A stretch of DNA of 64,000 nt from Cyanobacteria bacterium UBA3301 (GTDB taxonomy: Bacteria; Cyanobacteriota; Vampirovibrionia; Gastranaerophilales; Gastranaerophilaceae), in assembly GCA_002361485.1 (NCBI GenBank), contig DESZ01000017.1, positions 2,073 through 66,072 of the forward strand, read 5' to 3'. The position numbers were made by a program, and so were the translations under genes. Numbering within the stretch: position 1 is the stretch's first letter; the number at the start of each line of letters is the position of its first letter. The notes beneath the pieces were generated by a model that was given only the letters and a program-made list of their open reading frames with translations, was not told where the DNA came from and searched no databases. Positions 32,110-40,049 of the stretch are shown piece by piece.

Positions 32110-33372
32110 ATGGCACAGATTATAAAAGTATTAAAAGGCACGAAGGATATATTGCCGCAAAACATTGAGTTGTGGCACTTTGTAGAGAAAAACGCAAAAG
32201 ATATATTTTCTCGATACGGTTTTAAAGAAATACGCACCCCGATTATTGAAACAACAGATTTGTTTTCTCGCGGAGTAGGGGATACAACAGATATTGTTAA
32301 TAAAGAGATGTATACCTTTGAAAAAAGTGAACGTTCTATTACCTTACGTCCTGAAAACACAGCAGGCGTTGTACGTTCGTACATAGAAAACGGCATGTCA
32401 AGATTATCAGCACCCGTAAAATTATGGTATGAAGGTCCAATGTTCCGTTACGAAAGGCCTCAAGCCGGTCGTCAAAGGCAATTTCACCAAGTCGGAGTTG
32501 AAATGTTTGGTATCAAACAACCTTCTGCTGATGCTGAAGTTATTTTAATGGCGGAAGATTTCTTAAAATCAATCGGCTTAGACGATTTATCGGTGGAAAT
32601 AAATTCTTTAGGATGTCCAAAATGTCGTACGGAATTTAAAGAAAAACTCAAATCTGTCATAAAACCACACTTAAACGATTTATGCGAAGATTGCCAAACC
32701 CGTTTTGACAAAAATCCGCTAAGGCTGCTTGATTGCAAAGTTCCTGAATGTCAGGAAATATATGCAAAAAAAGAAATTCAAGAAGTTATTATGTCTGATT
32801 TTCTTTGCGACGAATGCCGTGAGCATTATAGCGAATTGAAATCATACCTTGATAAAATGAATGTAAAATATAGTGAGAACAAGCTTCTTGTCAGAGGACT
32901 TGATTATTACACAAGAACTGTATTTGAAATTAAATCAAACAATTTGGGTTCACAAAATGCTGTTTGCGGCGGCGGAAGATATGATAATCTTGTTGAACAG
33001 CTAGGAGGAGAACCTACTCCTGCTATTGGTTTTGCTATGGGCATGGAAAGATTAATATCATTATTAGAAGAAAAAGAACCTCAAAAACTTGATGGTTATA
33101 TTGTTTCAAATAATACTCAAGAAGCATTTTTGTTAGCACAAGAATTGCGTTCACAAGGTTTAAATATAGAGCTTGATTTAACAAACAAAAAATTTACCAA
33201 ACAATTGGAGAAAGCTTCAAAAGTTGCAAATTATGCACTTATACTAGGCGAGGATGAGATTGTAAATAACCAAGTTTCAATAAAAAATCTTAAAACAGGT
33301 CAACAATTTACCCTAAATCGCCATGAATGTTTTAAGAATATACGTCATGAAAATTTTCAAAATAATAAATAA
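32110..33372 (+). CDS. hisS: Histidyl-tRNA synthetase
   Basis: A class II synthetase that charges tRNA-His. The 420-residue product shows motif 1 ('YGFKEIRTPIIE'), motif 2 ('FRYERPQAGRQRQFHQVGVEMFG'), the His-A signature ('LVRGLDYYTRTVFEI') and motif 3 ('GGGRYDNLVEQLGG', 'PAIGFAMGMERL'), then the anticodon-binding domain. Length and motifs are complete. Confidence 0.97.
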   Translation: MAQIIKVLKGTKDILPQNIELWHFVEKNAKDIFSRYGFKEIRTPIIETTDLFSRGVGDTTDIVNKEMYTFEKSERSITLRPENTAGVVRSYIENGMSRLSAPVKLWYEGPMFRYERPQAGRQRQFHQVGVEMFGIKQPSADAEVILMAEDFLKSIGLDDLSVEINSLGCPKCRTEFKEKLKSVIKPHLNDLCEDCQTRFDKNPLRLLDCKVPECQEIYAKKEIQEVIMSDFLCDECREHYSELKSYLDKMNVKYSENKLLVRGLDYYTRTVFEIKSNNLGSQNAVCGGGRYDNLVEQLGGEPTPAIGFAMGMERLISLLEEKEPQKLDGYIVSNNTQEAFLLAQELRSQGLNIELDLTNKKFTKQLEKASKVANYALILGEDEIVNNQVSIKNLKTGQQFTLNRHECFKNIRHENFQNNK

Positions 33373-33583
33373 TAATATAAATGACAATGTAACAAAAATG
33401 TCATCAGATTGGGATGATATTACAAGTGTCCCTGATGCAGCAGAAACTTTAACCTCAGATGAATATGAAAAAAATAATCCTTTATGCGCGGATTTTTGGG
33501 TTAATCGTATTCATATTTGGCAATTAACAGACAAATACATTTCACCTAACGATGTAATTAATCGTTATAAAGAAAATTTTTAA
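33347..33583 (+). CDS. Hypothetical protein overlapping the hisS end
   Basis: A 78-residue acidic protein starting at an ATG inside the last codons of hisS, in another frame (26-bp overlap). The C-terminal part 'FWVNRIHIWQLTDKYISPNDVINRY' has conserved-looking aromatic residues. Unknown family; probably translated by coupling to hisS. Confidence 0.5.
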   Translation: MKIFKIINNNINDNVTKMSSDWDDITSVPDAAETLTSDEYEKNNPLCADFWVNRIHIWQLTDKYISPNDVINRYKENF

Positions 33584-33699
33584 TATAATAATTCCATTAC
33601 ATGCATTAGAAAACTTTAATAATCCTTCGCCCATTTCCTCTTTTTAAATGATGTATAAAAAATACTATATTATAGAATAGAAATGTAAGAAGGAAAGAG

Positions 33700-34533
33700 T
33701 TGGGCAGGTTAATGGAACAAGATTTCGATTTTTCTTCATATAGCAGTATAAAACGTTTATCGGAAGATGAACTCAATGATTTATGGGAAAAATATCTTGT
33801 AAAAAAAGATAAAGAAACACGCGATAAATTGATTGTTCAGTATATCTATCTTGTTCGCTATGTAGTCGGTCGTGTAAAAGTATCTTTGCCTGAATCAATT
33901 TCGATAGAAGACATTGCGGGTTATGGAGTTGAAGGTTTAATCAATGCCGTTGAACGCTTTTCCCCGCATAAAAATTCCAGATTTGAAACTTATGCTTTAA
34001 TAAGAATTCGCGGCGGAATATTAGACAAAATCCGCTCACAAGACTTTTTACCAAGAAGCGTAAGAAAAAAAATCAAAGAAATAAAACAGGCAATTGAGGA
34101 ATTGAAACAAAAGTACGGCAGAATGCCTACAACAGCAGAAATAGCAGAATATATGGACATGGAACCTGCTAAAATTACTCAACTGCTTTCGGAAGATGTA
34201 ACTATCACTTCTATATATGAACGACGCGGGTCTTCTGATGATAGCATGGAAATTATTGATACAATAGAAGATTCGCAAAAACTTAATCCTCACGAAATGG
34301 CAGAGGAACAAGATGTAAAAACAGATTTGCAGAGGGCACTTATGAGATTACCGGAAAGAGAACGTGTTTTAATGGTTTTATATTATCAAGAAAACATGAC
34401 AATGAAAGAAATCGGCGAAACTTTAGATATGTCAGAATCAAGAATTTGCCAATTACATGCACAAGCCTTAATGAAATTGAAAAACATACTTAACGAAGCA
34501 CGAGCAAACAGGCTTCAACAGTCTATTATTTAA
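33700..34533 (+). CDS. FliA/WhiG-family RNA polymerase sigma factor
   Basis: A 277-residue alternative sigma factor. Region 2 ('VQYIYLVRYVVGRVKVSLPESISIEDIAGYGVEGLINAVERF', 'FETYALIRIRGGILDKIRSQD'), region 3 ('RMPTTAEIAEYMDM') and region 4 ('LPERERVLMVLYYQENMTMKEIGETLDMSESRICQLHAQAL') are all present and match the sigma-28 group. I prefer the TTG at 33700 because AAGGA lies 5 nt before it; the ATG at 33712 is badly spaced. No flagellar gene is nearby, so it may control another regulon. Confidence 0.88.
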   Translation: MGRLMEQDFDFSSYSSIKRLSEDELNDLWEKYLVKKDKETRDKLIVQYIYLVRYVVGRVKVSLPESISIEDIAGYGVEGLINAVERFSPHKNSRFETYALIRIRGGILDKIRSQDFLPRSVRKKIKEIKQAIEELKQKYGRMPTTAEIAEYMDMEPAKITQLLSEDVTITSIYERRGSSDDSMEIIDTIEDSQKLNPHEMAEEQDVKTDLQRALMRLPERERVLMVLYYQENMTMKEIGETLDMSESRICQLHAQALMKLKNILNEARANRLQQSII

Positions 34534-34548
34534 TTTTATTTTTAAAAT

Positions 34549-35568
34549 CTATTGTTGTGCGAGTTTTTCACGAACTTCTGTTTCAACTTTTGCTAAAATA
34601 TCAGGATTTTGTTCTAAATATTCTTTAGCTTTTTCACGTCCTTGACCGAGTTTTTCTTCATTATAACTAAACCAGGCACCTGCTTTGTTTACAATATTCA
34701 AATTAACTGCAACATCAAGAATATTGCCTATTTTAGAAATACCTTTCCCAAAAATAATATCAAATTCTGCAGTTCTAAATGGAGGCGCAACTTTATTTTT
34801 CAAAACTCTCACTCTTGCATGAATACCGATTTCGCCGTCATCGCCTTTTAGTGTTTCTGTTTTACGAATTTCCATACGAACTGATGCATAATATTTTAAT
34901 GCATTACCACCTGTTGTTGTTTCAGGATTTCCATACATAACACCAATTTTCATACGCAGTTGGTTAATAAAAATAACTGTTGTACTTGTTTTCCCGATAA
35001 TGCCTGTCAATTTTCTCAGTGCTTTCGACATCAAACGGGCTTGCAATCCCATTTGCTGATCCTCCATAGAGCCTTCTATTTCGGCTTTTGGAACTAATGC
35101 GGCAACAGAGTCAACAACAACAATATCAACAGCCCCTGAACGAACCAATTCTTCAGTAATATCCAGAGCTTGTTCGCCTGTATCAGGTTGAGAAATAAGT
35201 AAATTATCAACGTCAACACCTAAATTTCTTGCATATTCGGGGTCAAGAGCATGCTCTGCATCAACATAAGCAGCAATACCGCCTTTTTTTTGACATTCCG
35301 CAACAATGTGCTGTGCCAAAGTTGTCTTACCGGAACTTTCCGGACCGTAGACTTCTATAATACGACCGCGCGGAACTCCGCCTATGCCCAACGCAACATC
35401 TAAAGATAAAGCGCCGGTTGGAATTGCATCAACGCTCACTGTTGCTTTATCGCCAAGTTTCATGATTGAACCCTTGCCGAAATCTTTTTCGATTTTTTCT
35501 ATTGCAAGTTTTAGTGCTTTATTTCTTTCTTCAGATATATTCACTGCTTCTGCTTCTTTTGTAGCCAT
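34549..35568 (-). CDS. recA: Recombinase A
   Basis: RecA forms filaments on single-stranded DNA for homologous recombination and SOS induction. The 339-residue product has Walker A 'GPESSGKTT', 'VVVDSVAALVPKAEIEG', loop L1/L2 regions ('MGLQARLMSKALRKL', 'FINQLRMKIGVMYGNPETTTGG') and a short C-terminal domain. A 9-bp-arm hairpin (35591-35609) sits in its leader. It is convergent with the sigma factor gene. Confidence 0.98.
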   Translation of the reverse strand: MATKEAEAVNISEERNKALKLAIEKIEKDFGKGSIMKLGDKATVSVDAIPTGALSLDVALGIGGVPRGRIIEVYGPESSGKTTLAQHIVAECQKKGGIAAYVDAEHALDPEYARNLGVDVDNLLISQPDTGEQALDITEELVRSGAVDIVVVDSVAALVPKAEIEGSMEDQQMGLQARLMSKALRKLTGIIGKTSTTVIFINQLRMKIGVMYGNPETTTGGNALKYYASVRMEIRKTETLKGDDGEIGIHARVRVLKNKVAPPFRTAEFDIIFGKGISKIGNILDVAVNLNIVNKAGAWFSYNEEKLGQGREKAKEYLEQNPDILAKVETEVREKLAQQ

Positions 35569-35590
35569 TTTTATTTCCTTATATAATTTT

Positions 35591-35614
35591 GGCGGGATAG
35601 GTATCCCGCCCTAC
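35591..35614 (-). repeat. GTAG-type palindrome (REP-like) in the recA leader
   Basis: Read on the minus strand: GTAG, then GGCGGGATA-CC-TATCCCGCC with perfect arms. It is only about 23 nt before the recA ATG, so it would be transcribed as a stable hairpin if the promoter lies upstream. It shares its GTAGGG head with 28483-28504. Confidence 0.55.
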
Positions 35615-35698
35615 ATACTAAAAAATTATCCATTTTTAACTTTCATTTTTTCATTTTAAATGGAATTACACAACTTATAACCTTCGCAGATTAATAAA

Positions 35699-36223
35699 TT
35701 ATTCCCAAATATAAATTTCTTTTTTCTTATAAAATCCTAAGCCTACAGGTTTGTAGCTATTTAATTCATTTTTCAATTGATAAACTTCTTTGTTCAAGTC
35801 AACAATTTTTTGTTTTAAAGTTTCGTTATCAGTTTTGCAACGAATTAACTCAACTACAACATCATCCATTCCTTCAAGTTTTTCGTCAATAACTTTTGAA
35901 ATTTTTGCGCTCAGTTTGTCTTCTAATTCTTGCAAAGACGTCAAAATACTTCTTATTGCAGGTGATACTGCAGAAGTTGTTTCAACAGCAACAGGAGCCT
36001 TTGAAATAGGATTTGACATCCCGTTATTCATTTTTTCCTGAACTTTTCTTAAATTTTTTACTTCATCATAAGAAAAGTAAGTATACCCCTTTTCATTCTT
36101 CCTTGGTCTGATAGCCGCTTTTTTACATAATTCAACAATTTCTTTATTATCTGTTTTTAAAATATTTCTTACTTCTTGCGGTGTCAAAGTTCTCTCTTTT
36201 AATTCTGTTTGTGTCATTTGCAT
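35699..36223 (-). CDS. MerR-like HTH protein with coiled-coil tail
   Basis: A 174-residue protein. Residues 12-60 resemble a MerR-type winged helix ('LTPQEVRNILKTDNKEIVELCKKAAIRP', 'YTYFSYDEVKNLRKVQ'). A Pro/Ser-rich linker follows, then a coiled coil (90-160, 'LQELEDKLSAKISKVIDEKLEGMDD'). No effector-binding domain is visible. It probably binds DNA as a dimer or oligomer; the targets are unknown. An AAGGGA site precedes the ATG. Confidence 0.65.
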   Translation of the reverse strand: MQMTQTELKERTLTPQEVRNILKTDNKEIVELCKKAAIRPRKNEKGYTYFSYDEVKNLRKVQEKMNNGMSNPISKAPVAVETTSAVSPAIRSILTSLQELEDKLSAKISKVIDEKLEGMDDVVVELIRCKTDNETLKQKIVDLNKEVYQLKNELNSYKPVGLGFYKKKEIYIWE

Positions 36224-36362
36224 ATATCCCTTAATAAAAACATTCCCAATAATATAATATTATTATATTTTTTGTAAATAAACAAATTTTTTACACTTAT
36301 TCATGAAGAAATGTTACAAAATATGATGCCGTTATTATTATTACAAAAAGCTCTTTAAATTA

Positions 36363-36953
36363 CTAATCCATTTGGTCATAAATCTTGCGTACTTCTTTAA
36401 TATCTTGCCACATTAGCCATTTGGGTGACCCTTTTTCTCTGGAATCATTTCTTAAGAGATAAGACGGATGAAAAATCGGCATCATTTTTGAATAATGAGG
36501 ACCTTCAAACCATTTCCCCCTTATTTTTGTAATCCCTAATTTCGTATCAATAAAAGATTGAACGGCAACTCTTCCGCATAATAATATTATACGCGGTTTT
36601 AGGATATCAACCTGTGCTTTTAAATATTCCCAACAAGCTTCTTTTTCTTCTGGTAACGGATCACGATTTTCAGGCGGACGGCATTTCAGAGTATTACATA
36701 TATAAATATTTTCATTACGGGAAAACCCGACACAACCTAAAATTTTATCCAAAAGCTGACCTGCTTTTCCGACAAAAGGTTCTCCCTTCATATCTTCATA
36801 ATACCCGGGAGCTTCTCCGATAAGCATTAATTTAGAATTGGGAACACCCCCCGAAAAAACGGTATTAGTCTTTGTCTTGCATAACGGACATTTATTGCAG
36901 ACTAAACATTTTTGCTTTATTTGTTCTAATTGTTCTAATTCTGTCAAAAGCAT
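36363..36953 (-). CDS. Uracil-DNA glycosylase, family 4 (Fe-S)
   Basis: This enzyme removes uracil from DNA for base-excision repair. The 196-residue product has the iron-sulfur cysteines ('CNKCPLC' region near 17-24, later Cys in 'CRPPENRDPLPEEKEAC'), the uracil-binding motif 'GEAPGYYEDMKGEPFVGKAGQLL' and the 'HPSYLLRN' motif. It lies downstream of the ribosomal cluster behind a terminator. Confidence 0.93.
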   Translation of the reverse strand: MLLTELEQLEQIKQKCLVCNKCPLCKTKTNTVFSGGVPNSKLMLIGEAPGYYEDMKGEPFVGKAGQLLDKILGCVGFSRNENIYICNTLKCRPPENRDPLPEEKEACWEYLKAQVDILKPRIILLCGRVAVQSFIDTKLGITKIRGKWFEGPHYSKMMPIFHPSYLLRNDSREKGSPKWLMWQDIKEVRKIYDQMD

Positions 36954-36980
36954 AACCCAATACTAACATAAACTAAAAAC

Positions 36981-37012
36981 AAAATGCCATGACATACTTG
37001 CCACGGCATTTT
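36981..37012 (-). terminator. Terminator of the ribosomal protein cluster
   Basis: On the minus strand AAAATGCC..GGCATTTT with an extended inner stem (GCCGTGGCA / TGTCATGGC including wobbles) is followed by GTTTTTAG, 17 bp after the rpmB stop. Confidence 0.75.
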
Positions 37013-37029
37013 ATTTTATTACTTAAAAA

Positions 37030-37218
37030 CTAAGCTTTAGTAACTTTTCCTGCTTTAATGCAAGAAGTGCATACTCTGATTCTTTTAACAGAACCGTTTA
37101 CAACAGCTTTTACTGATTGTAAATTAGGCTCTTGAGTATGAACATTTTGTTTATTAGAGAAAGATCTGTCTGCAGATTTTCTCGGTGCTTTTCCGCATAT
37201 TTCACAATGTTTTGCCAT
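37030..37218 (-). CDS. rpmB: 50S ribosomal protein L28
   Basis: A 62-residue ribosomal protein with 'HCEICGKAP' and 'VCTSCIKAGKV', the two Cys pairs of a zinc-binding L28. It follows rplR by 33 bp, which is unusual because L28 is normally elsewhere and S5 follows L18. Confidence 0.95.
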   Translation of the reverse strand: MAKHCEICGKAPRKSADRSFSNKQNVHTQEPNLQSVKAVVNGSVKRIRVCTSCIKAGKVTKA

Positions 37219-37251
37219 AATTATTTTCCTTTATATTAAATGTGTACTACT

Positions 37252-37620
37252 CTAGAAGTTTAGTCCGGCTTCTCTTGCCGCATCTGCTAATGCTGCAACT
37301 CTGCCGTGATATAAAAATCCGCCACGATCAAATACTACACATTCAATTCCGGCTTTTTTAGCTTTTTGTGCTATTGCTTCACCGACAACTTTTGCAGCTT
37401 CTATATTTCCGCCGTGTTGAACTTTTTCTCTTAAGTCTTTATCATTTGATGATGCTGATGCAATTGTTACATGGTTATCATCATCTATTAATTGTGCGTA
37501 AATATGTTTTGTACTTCTGTAAACAGCCAATCTTGGAAATTCAGAAGTTCCTGCTAATTTTACTCTGATTGATTTGTGTCGTTTTTGAACGATTGGTTTT
37601 CTTGCTTTTTGTTTAATCAT
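37252..37620 (-). CDS. rplR: 50S ribosomal protein L18
   Basis: A 122-residue 5S rRNA-binding protein. Signatures are 'RLAVYRSTKHIYAQLIDDDNHVTIASASS', 'AAKVVGEAIAQKAKKAGIECVVFDRGGFLYHGRVAALADAAREAGLNF' at the C-terminus. A 211-bp gap containing a palindromic repeat separates it from rplF; in typical spc operons this gap is a few bases. Confidence 0.97.
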   Translation of the reverse strand: MIKQKARKPIVQKRHKSIRVKLAGTSEFPRLAVYRSTKHIYAQLIDDDNHVTIASASSNDKDLREKVQHGGNIEAAKVVGEAIAQKAKKAGIECVVFDRGGFLYHGRVAALADAAREAGLNF

Positions 37621-37699
37621 TTTTCTTTCCTTTCATTTTACCCAAACCTGCTTGAAAAACCACTTCAAGAGTTTATATGGGCTTAATTTGTTACCTTTT

Positions 37700-37769
37700 C
37701 CGCCTGTACAATCATAGATTGCTTCGTTCCTTTCGCTTATGCTTCAGTCACAACGGCGGTTATATAATG
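37700..37769 (+). repeat. CCGCC..GGCGG palindromic repeat, copy 1
   Basis: About 70 bp shared with 38452-38521 and 39673-39742: CCGCCTGT, CAATC-ATA-GATTG-type hairpin, GCTTCGTTCCTTT, GCTTC.GTCACAACGGCGG, then ATATAATG. The ends are complementary (CCGCC..TGTG / CACAA.CGGCGG). It fills the rplF-rplR gap and is GC-richer than its surroundings. Confidence 0.85.
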
Positions 37770-37831
37770 TTTCGCAACCTGCTTGTCTTGTTATCCGACA
37801 AGCCAACCCGTTGCTTCACATCGGCTAAAGC

Positions 37832-38371
37832 CTATTTCTTACCGGCTTTACCAACTTTACGTCTGATGTATTCACCTTCGTATTTAACACCTTTTCCTTT
37901 GTATACTTCAGGCGGACGTTTTGATCTGATTAAAGCGGCAATATCGCCTACCATTTGTTTATTTGCGCCTTTTACAGTAATATTTGTGTTGTTTTCAACT
38001 GTAATTGTAATGCCTTCCGGCGGTTCAATATTTACAGGGTGTGAATATCCTAATGCCATATTTAATGTTTTGCCTTGCATTTGTGCTCTGTAACCTACAC
38101 CGTTAATTTCAAGTTTCTTTACGAAACCGTCTTTAACACCTGTAACTGCATTAGCAACCAATGTTCTTGACAAACCGTATAATGCATCGGTTTCACGAGA
38201 AGTGCCTACTTTTTCTAACGTTAATACGCCATTATCTAATTTTACAGCGATTTCAGGACGAACCGTAACTGTTTCAGTTCCCAAAGGTCCTTTTGCGGTA
38301 ACTGTTTGGCCTTCTACTTTAACCTCAACACCTTGAGGTACTTCTATCGGTTTTTTACCTATTCTTGACAT
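37832..38371 (-). CDS. rplF: 50S ribosomal protein L6
   Basis: A 179-residue ribosomal protein: 'MSRIGKKPIEVPQGVEV' at the start, 'VTGVKDGFVKKLEINGVGYRAQMQG' in the middle and the C-terminal RNA-binding signature 'RPPEVYKGKGVKYEGEYIRRK'. It is flanked on both sides by repeat-containing gaps. Confidence 0.98.
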   Translation of the reverse strand: MSRIGKKPIEVPQGVEVKVEGQTVTAKGPLGTETVTVRPEIAVKLDNGVLTLEKVGTSRETDALYGLSRTLVANAVTGVKDGFVKKLEINGVGYRAQMQGKTLNMALGYSHPVNIEPPEGITITVENNTNITVKGANKQMVGDIAALIRSKRPPEVYKGKGVKYEGEYIRRKVGKAGKK

Positions 38372-38451
38372 TTTTATTTTCCTTTCGTGGTATATGTGAT
38401 AACTTTGTCGGGCTTTTCTACCAATTGAACCCTTGTTGTTTTTAATGATTT

Positions 38452-38521
38452 CCGCCTGTGCAATAATAGATTGCTTCGTTCCTTTTGCTTACGCTTCGGT
38501 CACAACGGCGGTCATATAATG
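38452..38521 (+). repeat. CCGCC..GGCGG palindromic repeat, copy 2
   Basis: Second copy, in the rpsH-rplF gap, in the same orientation as copies 1 and 3. It differs from copy 1 at a handful of positions. Confidence 0.85.
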
Positions 38522-38568
38522 TTTTGTGCCCCGCTTTATCTTGTGGGCTACTTGATTTTACTTATGCT

Positions 38569-38967
38569 CTAATATACATAGCAAAGAACTTCGCCGCCGA
38601 TGTTTTCTTTTCTTGCTTTTCTGTCTGTCATTAAGCCTTTGCTTGTTGATACAACAGCAACACCCAAACCGCCTAAAACTTTTTGTAAGTTTTTAGCTTT
38701 TGAGTATGTTTTTAAACCCGGTTTTGAAACTCTTACTAATTTTGTGATAACAGGTTTGTTGTTTGAATCATATTTCAAAGAAATAACAATCACTTTGAAT
38801 TTGCCTTCTTCTTTTACTTCATAATCAGCAATGTAACCTTCTTCTTTGAAAACTCTTGCAAGTTCTACTTTCAATTTTGAAGCAGGAACAACTACTGAAT
38901 CATGGGATGCCATAGCTCCGTTTCTGATTCTTGTTAGCATATCTGCTATCGGATCTGTCATTGACAT
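38569..38967 (-). CDS. rpsH: 30S ribosomal protein S8
   Basis: A 132-residue 16S rRNA-binding protein: 'DPIADMLTRIRNG' at the start, 'VSKPGLKTYSKAKNLQKVLGGLGVAVVSTSKGLMTDRKARKENIGGEVLCYVY' at the end. An AAAGGAG site precedes the ATG. No spc-operon gene lies upstream of it; instead there is a repeat-rich stretch and rnpB. Confidence 0.97.
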   Translation of the reverse strand: MSMTDPIADMLTRIRNGAMASHDSVVVPASKLKVELARVFKEEGYIADYEVKEEGKFKVIVISLKYDSNNKPVITKLVRVSKPGLKTYSKAKNLQKVLGGLGVAVVSTSKGLMTDRKARKENIGGEVLCYVY

Positions 38968-39206
38968 ATTTTTTTCTCCTTTTTGTGAAACTTACCCGCA
39001 GTTCATCAGGCAGTATTTCTAACTATTACACCGCTTACCGAATTAATTCTGCTTTCACATATTTGAAAAGCTTTTTTCGGCAGTTCGGAACTGTAAACAT
39101 AGAATATCATGGAAAAATTTTAATTGCAAGGGGGAGGGTAATTGCAGCTGACAGTGTCGCATAAAACGCACCCCGTCATTGCTCGAGGGGGGGGATGACA
39201 TCAGAC

Positions 39207-39323
39207 ATGTCATTGCGAGCCCAATAGGGCGTGGCAATCCCATTGATATAATATGTCAGCTTGCAATTTGCCAAATTGTATCAATGAGATTACTACACAT
39301 TCTTCGAATGTTCATAATGACAT
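39207..39323. repeat. Palindromic repeat resembling RPE-type elements
   Basis: The ends ATGTCATTGCGAG / ..AATGACAT are complementary, and 'GTGGCAATCCCA' pairs loosely with the interior 'GAGATTAC' part. The GTCATTGCGAG..GTGGCAATCC pattern is that of palindromic elements known from Rickettsia and other bacteria. The rest of the 457-bp gap 38968-39424 holds no gene that I can support. Confidence 0.55.
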
Positions 39324-39424
39324 GAAGTTGCGTGGGCAGGCATTTTATTTAATGGAAAATCGTTTCGGTTCATTCCCCCTCGCCGAAGGTGGGGAGAAAA
39401 ATCAGTTTGAACTTATAAAAAATA

Positions 39425-39996
39425 AAAAGCAGTCCGTAAGCCGTGTTCTGTTTTAGATAATCATCTGTCTGGTATTAAGATTACTCTTAATCTCTAGCGG
39501 TTCTTTCTCAAAGTAGGCGAACAACCCTTAAAACCTTTGAACTCAACCTTGCATCCGACATGGGTTTACCTAGCCAAAGCCTTCCGACTTTGCTGGTGAA
39601 GCTCTTAACTCACCGTTGCACCATCGCCTGTGATTTTTCAATCCATCGGCAGTCTGCAGCTTTATCATTTTCCCGCCTGTGCAATCATAGATTGCTTCGT
39701 TCCTTTCGCTCACGCTTCAGTCACAACGGCGGGCATATAATGCTCGTACCTTGCCCGTTTCGCTATCGCGAACCGACACCTGCACCGAGCACCTGCCAAA
39801 GCATTCATTTCTGTGGCACTATCCGCCGGCTCACGCCGCCCGGAGTTTCTCCGGATGTCTGTTCTTGGATGCACGGACTTTCCTCACAATTCCTACCTTT
39901 CCCCTCGCCCTTTGGGAGAGGGTAGAATTTCAACTTGAGCAATTTGCGAAAGTCAGAAATTCGGGTGAGGGTTTGCGCGATTATCCGACTGCTTTT
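39425..39996 (-). ncRNA. rnpB: RNase P RNA (catalytic subunit), unusually long
   Basis: This ribozyme matures tRNA 5' ends. On the minus strand: P1 AAAAGCAGTC (39996-39987) pairs with GACTGCTTTT at the 3' end; P2 GATAATC pairs with GATTATC; then come the universally conserved GAGGAAAGTCC (near 39885), GTGCCACAGAAA, GCCGATGG, CACAGGCGATGGTG, 'TAGGTAAACCC', and 'ACAGAACACGGCTTAC' at the end. At ~570 nt it is longer than usual (about 350-450). P3 is extended (39886-39977), and a large insertion with a genomic repeat lies between ACAGAAA and GCCGATGG. Confidence 0.93.
39673..39742 (+). repeat. CCGCC..GGCGG palindromic repeat, copy 3, inside rnpB
   Basis: Third copy of the repeat found in the ribosomal gaps. 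It lies between the P7/P8 side elements of rnpB, within a peripheral stem closed by GCTTT / AAAGC. In the RNA it would fold as a separate hairpin without disturbing the core. Confidence 0.85.
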
Positions 39997-40049
39997 TATT
40001 TTATTGTCAATTTTCTAATATTTTGTCAGGCTAATACCTGACCTATCAT

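Noticed and set aside
37677..38093. Plus-strand 138-residue frame
   Set aside because: Antisense to rplF and to the palindromic repeat; no ribosome site of note.
39560..40041. Plus-strand open frames of about 100-120 residues
   Set aside because: They are antisense to the conserved RNase P RNA and contain its core sequences.
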